Below the pieces are notes generated by a model. It was not told the DNA's origin. It saw only the letters and a list, made by a program, of their open reading frames with translations, and ran no database searches. A DNA stretch of 64,000 bases from Microbacterium sp. SORGH_AS_1204 (GTDB taxonomy: Bacteria > Actinomycetota > Actinomycetes > Actinomycetales > Microbacteriaceae), in the NCBI RefSeq assembly GCF_030818935.1, contig NZ_JAUTBD010000001.1, forward strand, positions 1,860,001 through 1,924,000, read 5' to 3'. The position numbers and the translations under genes are program-made. This document shows, piece by piece, positions 1-9,041 of this stretch (positions are counted from its first letter, which is position 1; the number at the start of each line of letters is the position of its first letter).

Positions 1-93
1 CGGGCGACACGGGACGATGAGCGTACGGGGCGCGAACCGGAAGTCACAGTGCCGTCGAGTCTACCGAGGCGCCGCGGCGAGTGTCATCCGCGC

Positions 94-666
94 TCATCCG
101 ATGGCGAGCATGACGTCGACGACGGAGTCGAGCACTGCATCGACCTGGGCCTCGCGGTACCCGCCCCGCTGCATGCGGAACGCGACCGAGCGCACCTGCT
201 CGGGCGTCACCGGGTCACCGGCGGCGAGGTAGCGCGCCACCCGGTCGGCGACGACGTCGACCTCGTCGACGCGGTAGCCGTAGCGCAGGATGCCGACCCG
301 CTCGAACCGGGCGCCACGGGGGCGTCGCAGGCGGTCGAGCACGACCTGCGCCGTGTCGCGCGTCTCGGCGACCCAGGCGCGTGCACCGAGGTTCGAGAGC
401 GCGTGCTCGCGCTCGCGCGCGGCGAAAGCGTCTTCGACGCGGCCCAGCGCAGCATCCACGGCCGGCACGGAGTAGCCGCCGCGCACGAGGGGGAAGGCCG
501 CGGCGCGCACCTCCGACGAGCGGAGTGCGCCGACGTCGTCGTTCTCGAACACCTCGCGCGCACGGGCGAGGAAGACGTCGACGGCGCGTTTCTCGTACCC
601 TTTCGCGCGGCCGGAATCCGGGAACGGCGTGGCAGCGACCTGATCATGGATCGGCGTCTCGGTCAT
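94..666 (-). CDS. DivIVA-domain-repeat protein
   Basis: This 190-residue soluble protein carries three copies of a short DivIVA-type motif (an F, then R/K-G-G-Y, then V-D, then a hydrophobic helix) near residues 12-40, 58-85 and 150-180. DivIVA/Wag31 proteins mark cell poles and division sites in actinobacteria, but this protein lacks the long coiled coil of true Wag31, so a role as a small polar or division-associated protein is inference. The start is the ATG at 666, which overlaps the cdsA stop (ATGA) and implies translational coupling. It is the last visible gene of the rpsB-tsf-pyrH-frr-cdsA run. Confidence 0.8.
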   Translation of the reverse strand: MTETPIHDQVAATPFPDSGRAKGYEKRAVDVFLARAREVFENDDVGALRSSEVRAAAFPLVRGGYSVPAVDAALGRVEDAFAAREREHALSNLGARAWVAETRDTAQVVLDRLRRPRGARFERVGILRYGYRVDEVDVVADRVARYLAAGDPVTPEQVRSVAFRMQRGGYREAQVDAVLDSVVDVMLAIG

Positions 667-1712
667 GACACTCCCAACGGGGTGAGGAGGTAGTACGTCA
701 CCAGTGCGGCGGTGGCCGACGGCAGGATGGAGTCGAGGCGATCGAGCACCCCGCCATGACCGGGCAGCCACGAACTCATGTCTTTGATGCCGAGGTCGCG
801 CTTGACCATCGATTCACCCAGATCGCCCACGGTGGCCGTGGCCAGCACGACGGCGCCGAAGACGAGTCCCGCCCACCACGGGATCTGCAGCATGAACATC
901 GCCAGCAGTGCGCCCGCGACGAGGGCCGCGACGCACGCGCCGGCGAAGCCTTCCCACGTCTTCTTGGGGCTGATGCGCGGGGCCATCGGATGCCGCCCGC
1001 CCCGCCCGAACGTCAGGCCCGAGACGTAGGCACCGGTGTCGGCGGCGACAGCGAGGATGATGAACGCCAGCACCCACCATTCCCCACGCGGCTGTGCGAG
1101 CAGCACCATCGCCATGCTCGTGAGGAAGGGCACGTACAACTGCACGAAGCCCGCGACGAGCACGTCGCCGATGACGTCGATCCGCGCGCGACCGTCGGAC
1201 GCCGCCATCTGCGCGATCACCCGCCAGACGACGACCACGACCACCGCGCTCAGGGCTGCGATCCAGTGCACCCAGGGCTGGAGAAAGAACCCGCTGAGCA
1301 GCACCAGCGACCCCGTGAGGAGTTGCGGGACGACGTCGACACGGCGTCCCGCGACCTGCAGGGCACGGGAGAACTCCAGCACCCCGAGCACCATCGCCGC
1401 GCCCGCGAAGAACACGAACAACCACTTGACGAAGATGAGCGAGGCGATCAGCACCGCGCCGATGCCGACGCCGATGATCGTGGCGACGATGAGGTCACGA
1501 CCCGTGCGCTGTTTGAGCCGTTCGTTCGCCTGCCCGAACTCCGCGCGCGCGTGCGCGATGTGCTGTTCGGCGTCGGTGCGCATCGCGCGCAGCTGCGACT
1601 CGATGGCCGTCACCCCCTCGCCCGTCATCGGCGAACGGCGTGCCGCCGCGTCCCGACGGGAACCGGGGGGATCGACCGGCTGACCTTCGCCGGCCTCAGG
1701 GGCGTCGGGCAT
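663..1712 (-). CDS. cdsA: Phosphatidate cytidylyltransferase (CDP-diacylglycerol synthase)
   Basis: CdsA makes CDP-diacylglycerol from phosphatidic acid and CTP at the inner membrane, the branch point to PG, PI and cardiolipin. The 349-residue product has a hydrophilic N-terminal tail of about 70 residues with a short helical stretch, then about eight hydrophobic segments. The family signature lies near residues 301-328 (S-x-V-K-R, K-D, then P-G-H-G-G-x-x-D-R-x-D). The N-terminal extension is longer than in E. coli but usual in actinobacteria. It starts 5 bp after frr and overlaps the DivIVA-like gene, so it belongs to the frr-cdsA operon. Confidence 0.95.
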   Translation of the reverse strand: MPDAPEAGEGQPVDPPGSRRDAAARRSPMTGEGVTAIESQLRAMRTDAEQHIAHARAEFGQANERLKQRTGRDLIVATIIGVGIGAVLIASLIFVKWLFVFFAGAAMVLGVLEFSRALQVAGRRVDVVPQLLTGSLVLLSGFFLQPWVHWIAALSAVVVVVVWRVIAQMAASDGRARIDVIGDVLVAGFVQLYVPFLTSMAMVLLAQPRGEWWVLAFIILAVAADTGAYVSGLTFGRGGRHPMAPRISPKKTWEGFAGACVAALVAGALLAMFMLQIPWWAGLVFGAVVLATATVGDLGESMVKRDLGIKDMSSWLPGHGGVLDRLDSILPSATAALVTYYLLTPLGVS

Positions 1713-1717
1713 GCGGG

Positions 1718-2272
1718 TCAGACCTCGAGCAGCTCTGCCTCTTTGCGCTTCAGCGCCTCGTCGATTAGGTCGACGTGCGTGCGCGTGATGCCGTCGAGCT
1801 CCTTCTCGGCGCGGACGAGCTCGTCTTCGCCGACATCGCTCTTGAGCGCGTCGAGGTCGTCCTTGGCCTTGCGGCGGAGGTTGCGCACCTGCACCTTGGC
1901 GTCTTCGCCCTTGCCGCGCACGATCTTGACGTACTCTTTGCGGCGGTCCTGCGTGAGCTCGGGCATGGTGACGCGCACGATGGTGCCGTCGTTGGTGGGG
2001 TTCACGCCGAGGTTCGGCATGTCGCGGATCGCCTGTTCGATGGCCTTCAACGCCGACTTGTCGTACGGGTTGATGACGAGTGTGCGGGCCTCGGGGTTGT
2101 TGAGCGAGGCGAGCTGCGCGAGAGGCGTCGGCGATCCGTAGTAGTCGACGAGCACCTTCTGGAACATCTGGGGGTTCGCGCGCCCGGTGCGGACGGTCGC
2201 GAAGTCCTCCTTGGCGGCCTCCACGGCGCGATCCATACGCGCTCCGGCATCGGCGAGGACATCGGCGATCAC
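1718..2272 (-). CDS. frr: Ribosome recycling factor
   Basis: RRF splits post-termination ribosomes together with EF-G. The 184-residue length matches the family (about 185). The start [20 protein letters not shown] and the internal [11 protein letters not shown] block are typical of domain I. It has a GTG start at 2272. It lies about 75 bp downstream of pyrH in the classical rpsB-tsf-pyrH-frr-cdsA order, so co-transcription with translation and nucleotide genes is expected. Confidence 0.97.
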   Translation of the reverse strand: MIADVLADAGARMDRAVEAAKEDFATVRTGRANPQMFQKVLVDYYGSPTPLAQLASLNNPEARTLVINPYDKSALKAIEQAIRDMPNLGVNPTNDGTIVRVTMPELTQDRRKEYVKIVRGKGEDAKVQVRNLRRKAKDDLDALKSDVGEDELVRAEKELDGITRTHVDLIDEALKRKEAELLEV

Positions 2273-2346
2273 GGTGACTCCATTCGTTGGGACTGACTTC
2301 TCAGTCTAGTCGCGTGCGGGCCCGGCACCCGGGCCCGCACGGCGCG

Positions 2347-3066
2347 TCACGCCGTGACCAGGGTGCCCATGGTCTCGCCCAGCAGCGCCTGCGTGACGTT
2401 GCCGGCGGGCTCCATGCCGAACACGCGCATGTCGATGCCGTTGTCCATGCAGAGGCTGAACGCGGTGGAGTCCACGACCTTCAGGCCCTTCTGCAGAGCG
2501 TCGCGGTAGGTGATGTGGTCGAGCTTCTCGGCGGAGGAATCGGTGCGCGGGTCGGCGGTGTAGACGCCGTCGACGCCGTTCTTCGCCACGAGCACCTCGG
2601 TGGCGCCGATCTCCAGCGCACGCTGGGCGGCGACGGTGTCGGTCGAGAAGTACGGCAGCCCCGCGCCGGCGCCGAAGATGACGACACGGCCCTTCTCGAG
2701 GTGGCGCACGGCACGACGCGGGATGTAGGGCTCGGCGACCTGGGTCATCGAGATGGCGGACTGCACGCGCGTGGCGGCACCGGCCTGCTCGAGGAAGTCC
2801 TGCAGGGCCAGCGAGTTCATCACCGTGCCCAGCATGCCCATGTAGTCGGCACGGCCGCGGTCCATGCCCCGCTGGCTGAGCTCGGCACCCCGGAAGAAGT
2901 TGCCCCCGCCCACGACGATCGCGATCTCGACCCGGTCGACCGCGGCGGCGATCTCGCGCGCGATCTGACTCACGACATCCGGGTTGACGCCCAACTGGCC
3001 TCCCCCGAACGCCTCTCCCGACAGCTTCAGCAGTACTCGGCGGCGCTTGCTGGCCTCATCGATCAC
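2347..3066 (-). CDS. pyrH: Uridylate kinase
   Basis: PyrH phosphorylates UMP to UDP for pyrimidine nucleotide synthesis. The 239-residue amino-acid-kinase fold protein has the N-terminal K-L-S-G-E-A-F block, the [10 protein letters not shown] nucleotide loop and a conserved D-x-V-Y-T-A-D-P segment near residue 170. It has a GTG start at 3066. A perfect hairpin with a T-run (3146-3175) separates it from tsf upstream, so pyrH-frr-cdsA is probably expressed partly from its own promoter in the pyrH/tsf gap. Confidence 0.96.
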   Translation of the reverse strand: MIDEASKRRRVLLKLSGEAFGGGQLGVNPDVVSQIAREIAAAVDRVEIAIVVGGGNFFRGAELSQRGMDRGRADYMGMLGTVMNSLALQDFLEQAGAATRVQSAISMTQVAEPYIPRRAVRHLEKGRVVIFGAGAGLPYFSTDTVAAQRALEIGATEVLVAKNGVDGVYTADPRTDSSAEKLDHITYRDALQKGLKVVDSTAFSLCMDNGIDMRVFGMEPAGNVTQALLGETMGTLVTA

Positions 3067-3145
3067 GTGTGGTGTCCTCTCGTCTTGAACAAACTATCCC
3101 CCGCTCGTTTCCGGCGCGCGTCCGCAGCGCATCCGGGCAGGGAAA

Positions 3146-3175
3146 AGGCCCGGGATGCCGTGGCATCCCGGGCCT
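3146..3175 (-). terminator. Rho-independent terminator after tsf
   Basis: The arms AGGCCCGGGATGCC and GGCATCCCGGGCCT pair perfectly over 14 bp with a 2-nt centre. On the minus strand the stem is followed by TTTTCCC. It sits 14 bp beyond the tsf stop, before pyrH. Confidence 0.85.
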
Positions 3176-3188
3176 CATCATGTACGGG

Positions 3189-4016
3189 TTACGCGCCGAC
3201 CTTGAAGCGGGCGAAGTCGGTCAGCGTGAGACCGGCGTCGGACGCGACCTTGGCGACGGACAGCTTGTTGTCCTTCGCGTAGTCCTGGTCGAGCAGCGAG
3301 ACCTGCTTGAAGAACGCGTTGACGCGGCCCTCGACGATCTTCGGCAGCGCGGCCTCGGGCTTGCCCTCGTTGCGGGAGATCTCGGTGACGATCTCGCGCT
3401 CCTTCTCGACGTCGGCCTCGGGCACGGCGTCGCGGGTGAGGTACGAGGGGTTCGCGAACGAGATGTGCTGCGCGATCGAGCGCGCCGTCTCGGCGTCGTC
3501 ACCGGTGTAGGCGAGCACCACGCCGACCTGCGGGGGCAGGTCCTTGCTGGTCTTGTGCAGGTAGACCTCGAACTTGTCGCCCGAGATCGTGCGCACGCGA
3601 CGCAGTTCGACCTTCTCGCCGATGATCGCGGCCTCGTCGGAGATGAGCTGCTCGACGGTCTTGCCGTCGGCGTCGGCGGCGAGGGCGGCCTCGACCGAGT
3701 CGGCACCGGCGGCGGCCGCGGCATCGACGACCTTGTCGGCCAGAGCGATGAAGCGGTCGTTCTTCGCGACGAAGTCGGTCTCGCAGGCGAGCTCGAGGAG
3801 GGTCACGGATCCGTCGTTCTCGCGAGCGGCGACGAGGCCCTCGCTGGTCGAACGGTCGGCGCGCTTGGCGTTGCCCTTCGCGCCCTTGAGGCGCAGGATC
3901 TCGACGGCCTTCTCGACGTCGCCGTCAGCCTCTTCGAGCGCCTTCTTGGTGTCGACCATGCCCGTGCCGAGCTGCTCGCGCAGCGCCTTGATGTCGGCGA
4001 TCGTGAAGTTTGCCAT
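3189..4016 (-). CDS. tsf: Translation elongation factor Ts
   Basis: EF-Ts is the GDP/GTP exchange factor of EF-Tu. The 275-residue protein begins MANFTIADIKALREQLGTGM (UBA-like N domain) and carries the E-T-D-F-V-A-K-N core motif near residue 80. The ATG at 4016 is chosen because it has an AAGGAG-type site upstream and begins the conserved N-terminus; an ATG 126 bases upstream would add an unconserved tail. It lies downstream of rpsB with a 153-bp gap holding a long inverted repeat (4058-4110). Confidence 0.97.
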   Translation of the reverse strand: MANFTIADIKALREQLGTGMVDTKKALEEADGDVEKAVEILRLKGAKGNAKRADRSTSEGLVAARENDGSVTLLELACETDFVAKNDRFIALADKVVDAAAAAGADSVEAALAADADGKTVEQLISDEAAIIGEKVELRRVRTISGDKFEVYLHKTSKDLPPQVGVVLAYTGDDAETARSIAQHISFANPSYLTRDAVPEADVEKEREIVTEISRNEGKPEAALPKIVEGRVNAFFKQVSLLDQDYAKDNKLSVAKVASDAGLTLTDFARFKVGA

Positions 4017-4057
4017 GGTGTGGCGGTCTCCTTGTCGTTTCGGTTCTGAATGTGAGC

Positions 4058-4110
4058 CCGGCGGGGCCGTGCGCCGCCCTCGCGTGAGGGGGCCGTCACG
4101 ACCCCGCCGG
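4058..4110 (-). promoter_or_regulatory. Long hairpin between rpsB and tsf
   Basis: The arms CCGGCGGGGCCGTG (4058-4071) and CACGACCCCGCCGG (4097-4110) pair over 14 bp with one mismatch and enclose a 25-nt loop. It lies in the rpsB-tsf intergenic mRNA. There is no T-run, so it may set the ratio of the two messages, stabilise an mRNA end, or act as a weak terminator. Function is inferred. Confidence 0.45.
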
Positions 4111-4169
4111 ATCGTAGCCTGTGCGGGTGACGCGCCGCTCACGCGATGGTGAAGCGGACGTCGCGCGGC

Positions 4170-5045
4170 TTACTTGCTGTCGGTGGCCTCGGCGTCGGCG
4201 GCCGGAGCCTCGGTCGCCTCGGCCGCGGGGGCCTCGGCCGCGGGGGCATCGGCCGACTCGGCCGCGGGCGCCTCGGTGGTCTCGGCGGGGGTCTCGAGCA
4301 GTTCGCGCTCCCACTCGGCGAGGGGCTCGGCGGCCTCTTCTTCACCGGCGGGCTGGTGACGCTGGATCAGGCCCTCTGCGGCGGCGTCGGCGATGATGCG
4401 GGTGAGCAGGCTCACCGAGCGGATCGCGTCGTCGTTGCCGGGGATCGGGTACTGGAACTCGTCGGGGTCGGCATTGGTGTCGAGGATGCCGATGACGGGG
4501 ATACCGAGCTTCTTGGCCTCGTCGACGGCGAGGTGCTCGCGCTTGGCGTCGACGACCCAGATGGCCGACGGGGTCTTCTGCAGGTTGCGGATGCCGCCGA
4601 GCGACTTGTGCAGCTTGTCGAGCTCGCGCTTCTTGAGCAGGAGCTCCTTCTTGGTGAAGCCGCTCTCAGCCGGGTTCTCGTAGTCGAGCTCCTCGAGCTC
4701 CTTCATGCGGGCGAGGCGCTTCGACACCGTCTGGAAGTTGGTGAGGAGGCCACCGAGCCAGCGCTGGTTGACGTAGGGCTGGCCCACGCGCGTCGCTTGC
4801 TCGGCGAGGACTTCCTGCGCCTGCTTCTTGGTCCCGACGAAGAGGATGGTGCCGCCGTGCGCGACGGTCTCCTTGACGAACTCGTACGCCTTGTCGATGT
4901 ACCCGAGCGACTGCTGCAGGTCGATGATGTGGATGCCGGAGCGCTCCGTGAGGATGAAGCGCTTCACCTTCGGGTTCCACCGGCGGGTCTGGTGTCCGAA
5001 GTGGACGCCGCTGTCGAGCAGCTGGCGGATGGTGACGACGGCCAT
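4170..5045 (-). CDS. rpsB: 30S ribosomal protein S2
   Basis: S2 is a late-assembling small-subunit protein. The 291-residue product opens with [20 protein letters not shown], the invariant S2 start, and continues through the R-W-N-P-K and I-I-D-L-Q blocks. A tail of roughly 60 residues, made almost only of Ala, Glu, Pro, Thr and Asp, follows the conserved core and accounts for the length beyond the usual 240-260. The ATG at 5045 has an AGGAG site 7 bases upstream. It heads the rpsB-tsf pair. Confidence 0.97.
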   Translation of the reverse strand: MAVVTIRQLLDSGVHFGHQTRRWNPKVKRFILTERSGIHIIDLQQSLGYIDKAYEFVKETVAHGGTILFVGTKKQAQEVLAEQATRVGQPYVNQRWLGGLLTNFQTVSKRLARMKELEELDYENPAESGFTKKELLLKKRELDKLHKSLGGIRNLQKTPSAIWVVDAKREHLAVDEAKKLGIPVIGILDTNADPDEFQYPIPGNDDAIRSVSLLTRIIADAAAEGLIQRHQPAGEEEAAEPLAEWERELLETPAETTEAPAAESADAPAAEAPAAEATEAPAADAEATDSK

Positions 5046-5348
5046 GGTCGTACTCCTGTTTCTGGGCGCTCTCGCGCCGTGGTTGTGGTTGTTCGCGTCG
5101 GACGGTCCGCCCGACGAGCCTGGTGCCCGGCGCACACCCGCCACCCGCCGGAGCGGAGGACCATGGGGTGTGGATGCCACGCGATGCACTGTCTCGGAAG
5201 ACTGTGCGATGCGCTCTGGGCACGCGGAGTCATCCCGACATGCGGGATGCGTCCCCCAGCATACAGGACGCCTCCTCCCCGACGCGTGTTCGTCCCCCGT
5301 CGTGCCCCGCCATCCGGTTCCCGCTCGTGAAGGCGTAAGACTTCCCCG
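5046..5348 (-). promoter_or_regulatory. rpsB promoter and leader region
   Basis: This roughly 300-bp gap separates divergent rpsB and the M23 peptidase gene. On the minus strand a TATGCT -10-like hexamer (5258-5263) would give a leader of about 200 nt before rpsB. Just inside that leader are the perfect arms CATCCCG/CGGGATG (5231-5249). No protein gene is convincing here. S2-mediated autoregulation of such leaders is known in other bacteria, but no specific S2-binding fold could be identified. Confidence 0.4.
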
Positions 5349-5822
5349 GTGATCACGGCACCGTTGCGCTCTCTCGCCCTCATCATGGCGCTCGTCCTCC
5401 CCATCTCCGACCCGCTCTCGACTCTCGGATGGGTGTGGCCCGTCGAGCAAGTGCGTATCGTGCGTCCCTACGAAGCGCCCGCGCACGCATACGGTCCCGG
5501 ACACCGAGGCCTCGACCTGGCATCCGGAACGCTCGTACGCTCCCCCGCTGACGGACACGTCGCGTTCGCGGGGTCGGTGGCCGGTCGGCCTGTCGTGACG
5601 ATCGATCACGGCGGCGGGCTGGTGACGACGCTCGAACCCGTCGTCTCCGACCTGGCCGTCGGCGACGTCGTCGCGCGGGCGGCGGTGGTCGGGCACCTCG
5701 GCCAGGGTGGGCACACCGCACCCGGCAGCGTGCATTTCGGGGTGCGCCTGAACGGCGAGTACGTCAATCCGCTGCGGCTGCTGGGCGGAGTCCCACGCGC
5801 GGTGCTGCTGCCGTGCTGCTGA
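5349..5822 (+). CDS. M23-family metallopeptidase (LytM/NlpD-like), exported
   Basis: The 157-residue protein has a hydrophobic N-terminal segment (about residues 6-26) that would act as signal peptide or anchor, followed directly by a single compact M23 domain. The zinc-binding H-x-x-x-D is visible in G-H-R-G-L-D-L-A, and the later active-site strand reads V-H-F-G-V. The first His of the usual H-x-H pair is Val-shifted, so catalytic competence is uncertain. Family members cut peptidoglycan cross-links or activate amidases. It has a GTG start. It is divergent from rpsB and convergent with the next lipoprotein. Confidence 0.85.
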   Translation: MITAPLRSLALIMALVLPISDPLSTLGWVWPVEQVRIVRPYEAPAHAYGPGHRGLDLASGTLVRSPADGHVAFAGSVAGRPVVTIDHGGGLVTTLEPVVSDLAVGDVVARAAVVGHLGQGGHTAPGSVHFGVRLNGEYVNPLRLLGGVPRAVLLPCC

Positions 5823-5870
5823 GGGGTGTTCAGTTAATCCTCACGGCGGCAGCTCGGTCGAGTCGAGCGG

Positions 5871-6458
5871 TCAGCTGACGGTGTTGCCGCTGCCCTCGAC
5901 GACGGCCGAACCGACGCGGCCTCCGGAGCGCACGACGTTGTCGTCTCCGCGCACCCTGACCGCCGGGATGCCCGACGCCGCCTCGGTGACGGTGCGGTCG
6001 CCCGAGATCTCGAGCCGCCCGATCGCCGCCGCCGACCTCACCGTGCCGTCATCGCCCTGCACGACGACCTCATCGGCACCGGCGATGTCGGCGCGGATGC
6101 CGTCTCCCGCGACGCGGAGTGTGCCGATGGTCGCGCCGGAGGCGTCGACGGTGAGGCGGGAGCCCGACACCACCAGCTCGATGCACGTGCCGGTGACGCG
6201 GAACGTCTGCGCCGTCCCCGACACGTTCTGACTGCCGCCGTCGGAGCAGTCGCGGGTTTCGGCGGCGGTGGGAGTGGCGGGCGATGCCGGCGAGCCGGGT
6301 CCGGTCGACGAATCCGTGGTCGGGCGGGCGGTCTCGCCCACGCTCGGAACCCCCGTCGCGACCGGACCCGGGAGGGTGATGGAGATGCAGCCCGCCAGGG
6401 TTACGGTGAGAGCCGCGACGCCGAACACGGCGGGCACACGACGGAGGCGCATGCGCAT
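5871..6458 (-). CDS. Lipoprotein with DUF3060-like beta-repeats
   Basis: This 195-residue protein has a lipobox L-A-G-C (Cys24) after a basic/hydrophobic signal. A Thr/Ser/Pro-rich linker follows, then repeated short strands of the form V-x-G-D/S-x-x-x-V. It ends in a G-S-G-N-T-V tail like that seen in DUF3060 beta-solenoid-like proteins. It should be a membrane-anchored extracytoplasmic protein of unknown function. Two ATGs (6458 and 6452) could initiate. It stands alone between xerC (same strand, upstream) and the convergent M23 gene. Confidence 0.8.
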   Translation of the reverse strand: MRMRLRRVPAVFGVAALTVTLAGCISITLPGPVATGVPSVGETARPTTDSSTGPGSPASPATPTAAETRDCSDGGSQNVSGTAQTFRVTGTCIELVVSGSRLTVDASGATIGTLRVAGDGIRADIAGADEVVVQGDDGTVRSAAAIGRLEISGDRTVTEAASGIPAVRVRGDDNVVRSGGRVGSAVVEGSGNTVS

Positions 6459-6585
6459 ACCGTAGGCGTCGGCAGCGATCTCCGTCAGGGGGGGCGCATC
6501 CCCCTTCTTGCCGGGAGAGTGTGCGGAACGGTGGACGCGGAGCGGCGGCTAGACGGCGAGACCGCGTGAGATCCCCGCCGCCAGC

Positions 6586-7551
6586 TCAGGCGCGCGGGTG
6601 CGCCAGGCGATACGCCTCGCGCAGACGCTCGGCTGAGACGTGCGTGTAGATCTGGGTCGTGCCCAGACTCGCGTGGCCCAGGATCTCCTGCACGGCACGC
6701 AGGTCGGCACCCCCGTCGAGCAGGTGCGTCGCCGCGGAGTGGCGGAGGGCGTGCGGTCCGAGCGCCTCGGCGCCGACACGCGGAGCGAGCGTGCGCGAGA
6801 CGAGGGCGTGCACCGCCCGCGGCCCGAGTCGCGCCCCCTTGGCCCCGAGAAAGACCGCCCGTCCGGCGTCCGGCGCAGGGCGCACGGACCCCACGGCGGC
6901 CCGCACCACCTGCCCCTCGTCCGGAATCCGCGTGTGAGCGCGCGCTTGGAGCACGGGGCGTGAGCGCACGAGGTAGGCCTGCAGCGCCCGCTCCGCCGGA
7001 AGCCCATAGGGCACGACGCGCTCCTTGTCGCCCTTGCCTCGGAGGCGGAGCGTCCGGCGCTCGTGGTCGACGTCGTCGAGGTCGAGACCGCAGACTTCCG
7101 ACACGCGTGCGCCCGAGCCGTAGAGCACTTCGAGCAGCGCGTGGTCGCGGAGAGCCAGCGCGTCTCCCCCCTCGGCGAGGGCTGCGGCATCCGTGAGAAC
7201 CGCGTCGAGCGCGTCGGCCGTGGCCACAGCCGGAAGCGTCCTTCCGCGCTTGGGCGACACCATGCGCAGCGAAGGGTCGTGCGTCAGGAGCCCCTGTTCC
7301 ACCGCCCACCCGAACAGTCCACGGACGGTCGAGGCGCGCCGCGCCGCTGTCGCCTTCGACTGACCGGCTTTGGTCGCCGCCCACTGCCATTCGCGGAGGT
7401 TCTCGACCTCGACGTCGGACAGTGGACGGTCGCCGATCGCCGCCACGAGCGCGGCCAGGTCGGCTCGGTAGGCGCGCACGGTCGCGGGAGAAAGTCGTCG
7501 CACGTCCGCGACGTGGGTGAGGTAGGCCTCGACGGCCTCCGACGTGCGCAT
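6586..7551 (-). CDS. xerC: Tyrosine recombinase XerC
   Basis: XerC resolves chromosome dimers at dif with XerD. The 321-residue protein has an N-terminal SAM-like core-binding domain (residues 1-90) and a C-terminal catalytic domain with every expected residue: Arg149 (G-A-R-V-S-E), Lys173, H267-A-L-R270, His293 and nucleophile Tyr302. It is about 20 residues longer than E. coli XerC because of an insertion near residues 205-235. It sits downstream of dprA, as in many Micrococcales, across a repeat-filled gap. An integrase of a mobile element is unlikely given this context. Confidence 0.93.
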   Translation of the reverse strand: MRTSEAVEAYLTHVADVRRLSPATVRAYRADLAALVAAIGDRPLSDVEVENLREWQWAATKAGQSKATAARRASTVRGLFGWAVEQGLLTHDPSLRMVSPKRGRTLPAVATADALDAVLTDAAALAEGGDALALRDHALLEVLYGSGARVSEVCGLDLDDVDHERRTLRLRGKGDKERVVPYGLPAERALQAYLVRSRPVLQARAHTRIPDEGQVVRAAVGSVRPAPDAGRAVFLGAKGARLGPRAVHALVSRTLAPRVGAEALGPHALRHSAATHLLDGGADLRAVQEILGHASLGTTQIYTHVSAERLREAYRLAHPRA

Positions 7552-7659
7552 ACCCCCAGCCTGCCCTGATGCCGCCGGATCGCCGGGGGCACGCGCCGGG
7601 AGATGTCATCGGCACACCGTCTCGCCCGACCGCGCGGCTCCCGACCACGCGTGACCCCG

Positions 7660-7950
7660 CCGCCGTCGTGTGGATTGCGCGACACCCCCACCGACGGATC
7701 ACCCCGCCCGCCGCCGTCCGGACGGATCGCGCGCGGCCGTGCGCCATCACTCCCTCGTCGTGGCGACGCCCATCTCCGAGGATCAGCCCGTTCGCCGCCG
7801 TCCGGACGCATCGCGCGCGGCCGTGCGCCACTCCGCCGCGTCGTCAAGAGACCCCCATCACCGACGAATCACCCCGCTCGTCGGCCTCCTGACGCATCGC
7901 GTGCGACCGTGCGCCACTCGCCCGCGTCATCGCGCGTCACCCTCCCCTCG
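7660..7950. repeat. Degenerate tandem repeat of about 85 bp, three or more copies
   Basis: Units share the palindromic core CCGTCCGGACG followed by CATCGCGCGCGGCCGTGCGC. Copies begin near 7714, 7798 and 7884 (periods 84 and 86), with part of a fourth unit near 7670. The repeat fills the 317-bp xerC-dprA gap, and its last unit runs into the 3' end of dprA. No protein gene is convincing here. Confidence 0.75.
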
Positions 7951-9041
7951 AGCTCGGCGAAGCCCAACAGGATCGCCGCTTCATCCGGAGCGAGCCCGCT
8001 CCGGCGCGCGACGTCGGCGGTCGAGCGCGCGCTGCGCGGCGACAGCGCATCCAGCAAGCGCGTGGTCGTATCGGTGTGCGCCTGCTCCCCCGCAGGCGGC
8101 GGCATGTCCCCCGCACCGAGCATCTCGAGTACGTCGTTCGACGACGTCACGCACACCCCGTCGAATTCGCGGAGGACGCGATGGCACCCCGCCGAGGCAG
8201 CGCTGGTCACCGGTCCCGGAACAGCCCCGAGGGCCCGACCCAGTGTCGCTGCGTGAGCGGCGGTGTTCAACGACCCGCTTCGCCAACCCGCCTCGACCAC
8301 CACGACAGCGTCCGCCATCGCCGCGATCAGACGGTTGCGGCTCAGGAACCGCCACTTCGTCGGCGCAGCACCGCACGGCGTCTCGCTCCACACCGCTCCC
8401 GTCGCCGCGATCTGCGCGAGGAGGTTCTCGTGGCCGCGCGGATAGGGACGATCCACGCCGCCCGCGAGGAAGGCGACGGTCGAGGCGCCCACCGACAGCG
8501 CCGCCCGGTGGCAGGCGCCGTCGATGCCGTACGCGGCCCCCGAGACGATCGCGACTCCCGCCCCGCCCAGCTCGGCCGCGAGGTCGGCCGCCACGGTCTC
8601 CCCGTAGGCCGTCGACGCCCGAGCACCGACGAGAGCCACGGCCGGGCCGCGGGCCGGTACCGTCGTGCCCCGTCGCCACAGCGCGATCGGCGCGTGAACG
8701 CCGAGGTCGTCGAGACGGGTCGGCCACTCGGAGTCACCCGGTACGACGAGCGCCGCTTCGCAGCGCCGTGCCGCGTCGAGGGCGGCCTCGATCGCCGCGG
8801 GCTGCAGGCGCGGCATCCATCGAGACCGCGCCGAACGCAGCTCGGCGTCGCCGCTGCTCAGAGCGTGCCGGAGCGCATCGACCGCACCGTGCGTCGCGAC
8901 GAGCGCCCCGGCGACACCGTCACCCGGTTCGACGAGCACGCTCCACACCGCGCGGGCGTACGCCTCTTCGGCGGCGGCACCGTCGGGCCCGCGGAGGCCC
9001 CTCAAAGCCACCGCCGCCGTAGCGGAATTGAGACGGATCAT
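7869..9041 (-). CDS. dprA: DNA-processing protein DprA
   Basis: DprA binds incoming single-stranded DNA and loads RecA during natural transformation. The 390-residue protein has an N-terminal helical region and then a Rossmann-like core. The core has V-A-L-V-G-A-R-A-S, a G-V-A-I-V-S-G-A-A-Y-G-I-D loop and the G-x-x-x-P-Y-P/H-x-x-L and S-R-N-R-L-I-A segments. A winged-helix-like C-terminal domain ends the protein. The start at 9041 overlaps the comM stop (ATGA). The last residues are encoded within the 85-bp tandem repeat, so the C-terminus has probably been changed by repeat growth. Confidence 0.95.
   Translation of the reverse strand: MIRLNSATAAVALRGLRGPDGAAAEEAYARAVWSVLVEPGDGVAGALVATHGAVDALRHALSSGDAELRSARSRWMPRLQPAAIEAALDAARRCEAALVVPGDSEWPTRLDDLGVHAPIALWRRGTTVPARGPAVALVGARASTAYGETVAADLAAELGGAGVAIVSGAAYGIDGACHRAALSVGASTVAFLAGGVDRPYPRGHENLLAQIAATGAVWSETPCGAAPTKWRFLSRNRLIAAMADAVVVVEAGWRSGSLNTAAHAATLGRALGAVPGPVTSAASAGCHRVLREFDGVCVTSSNDVLEMLGAGDMPPPAGEQAHTDTTTRLLDALSPRSARSTADVARRSGLAPDEAAILLGFAELEGRVTRDDAGEWRTVARDASGGRRAG

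Noticed and set aside
6586..7551. Phage or island integrase
   Set aside because: The gene has the XerC length, residues and dprA-linked position; no att site, cargo genes or adjacent tRNA are present.
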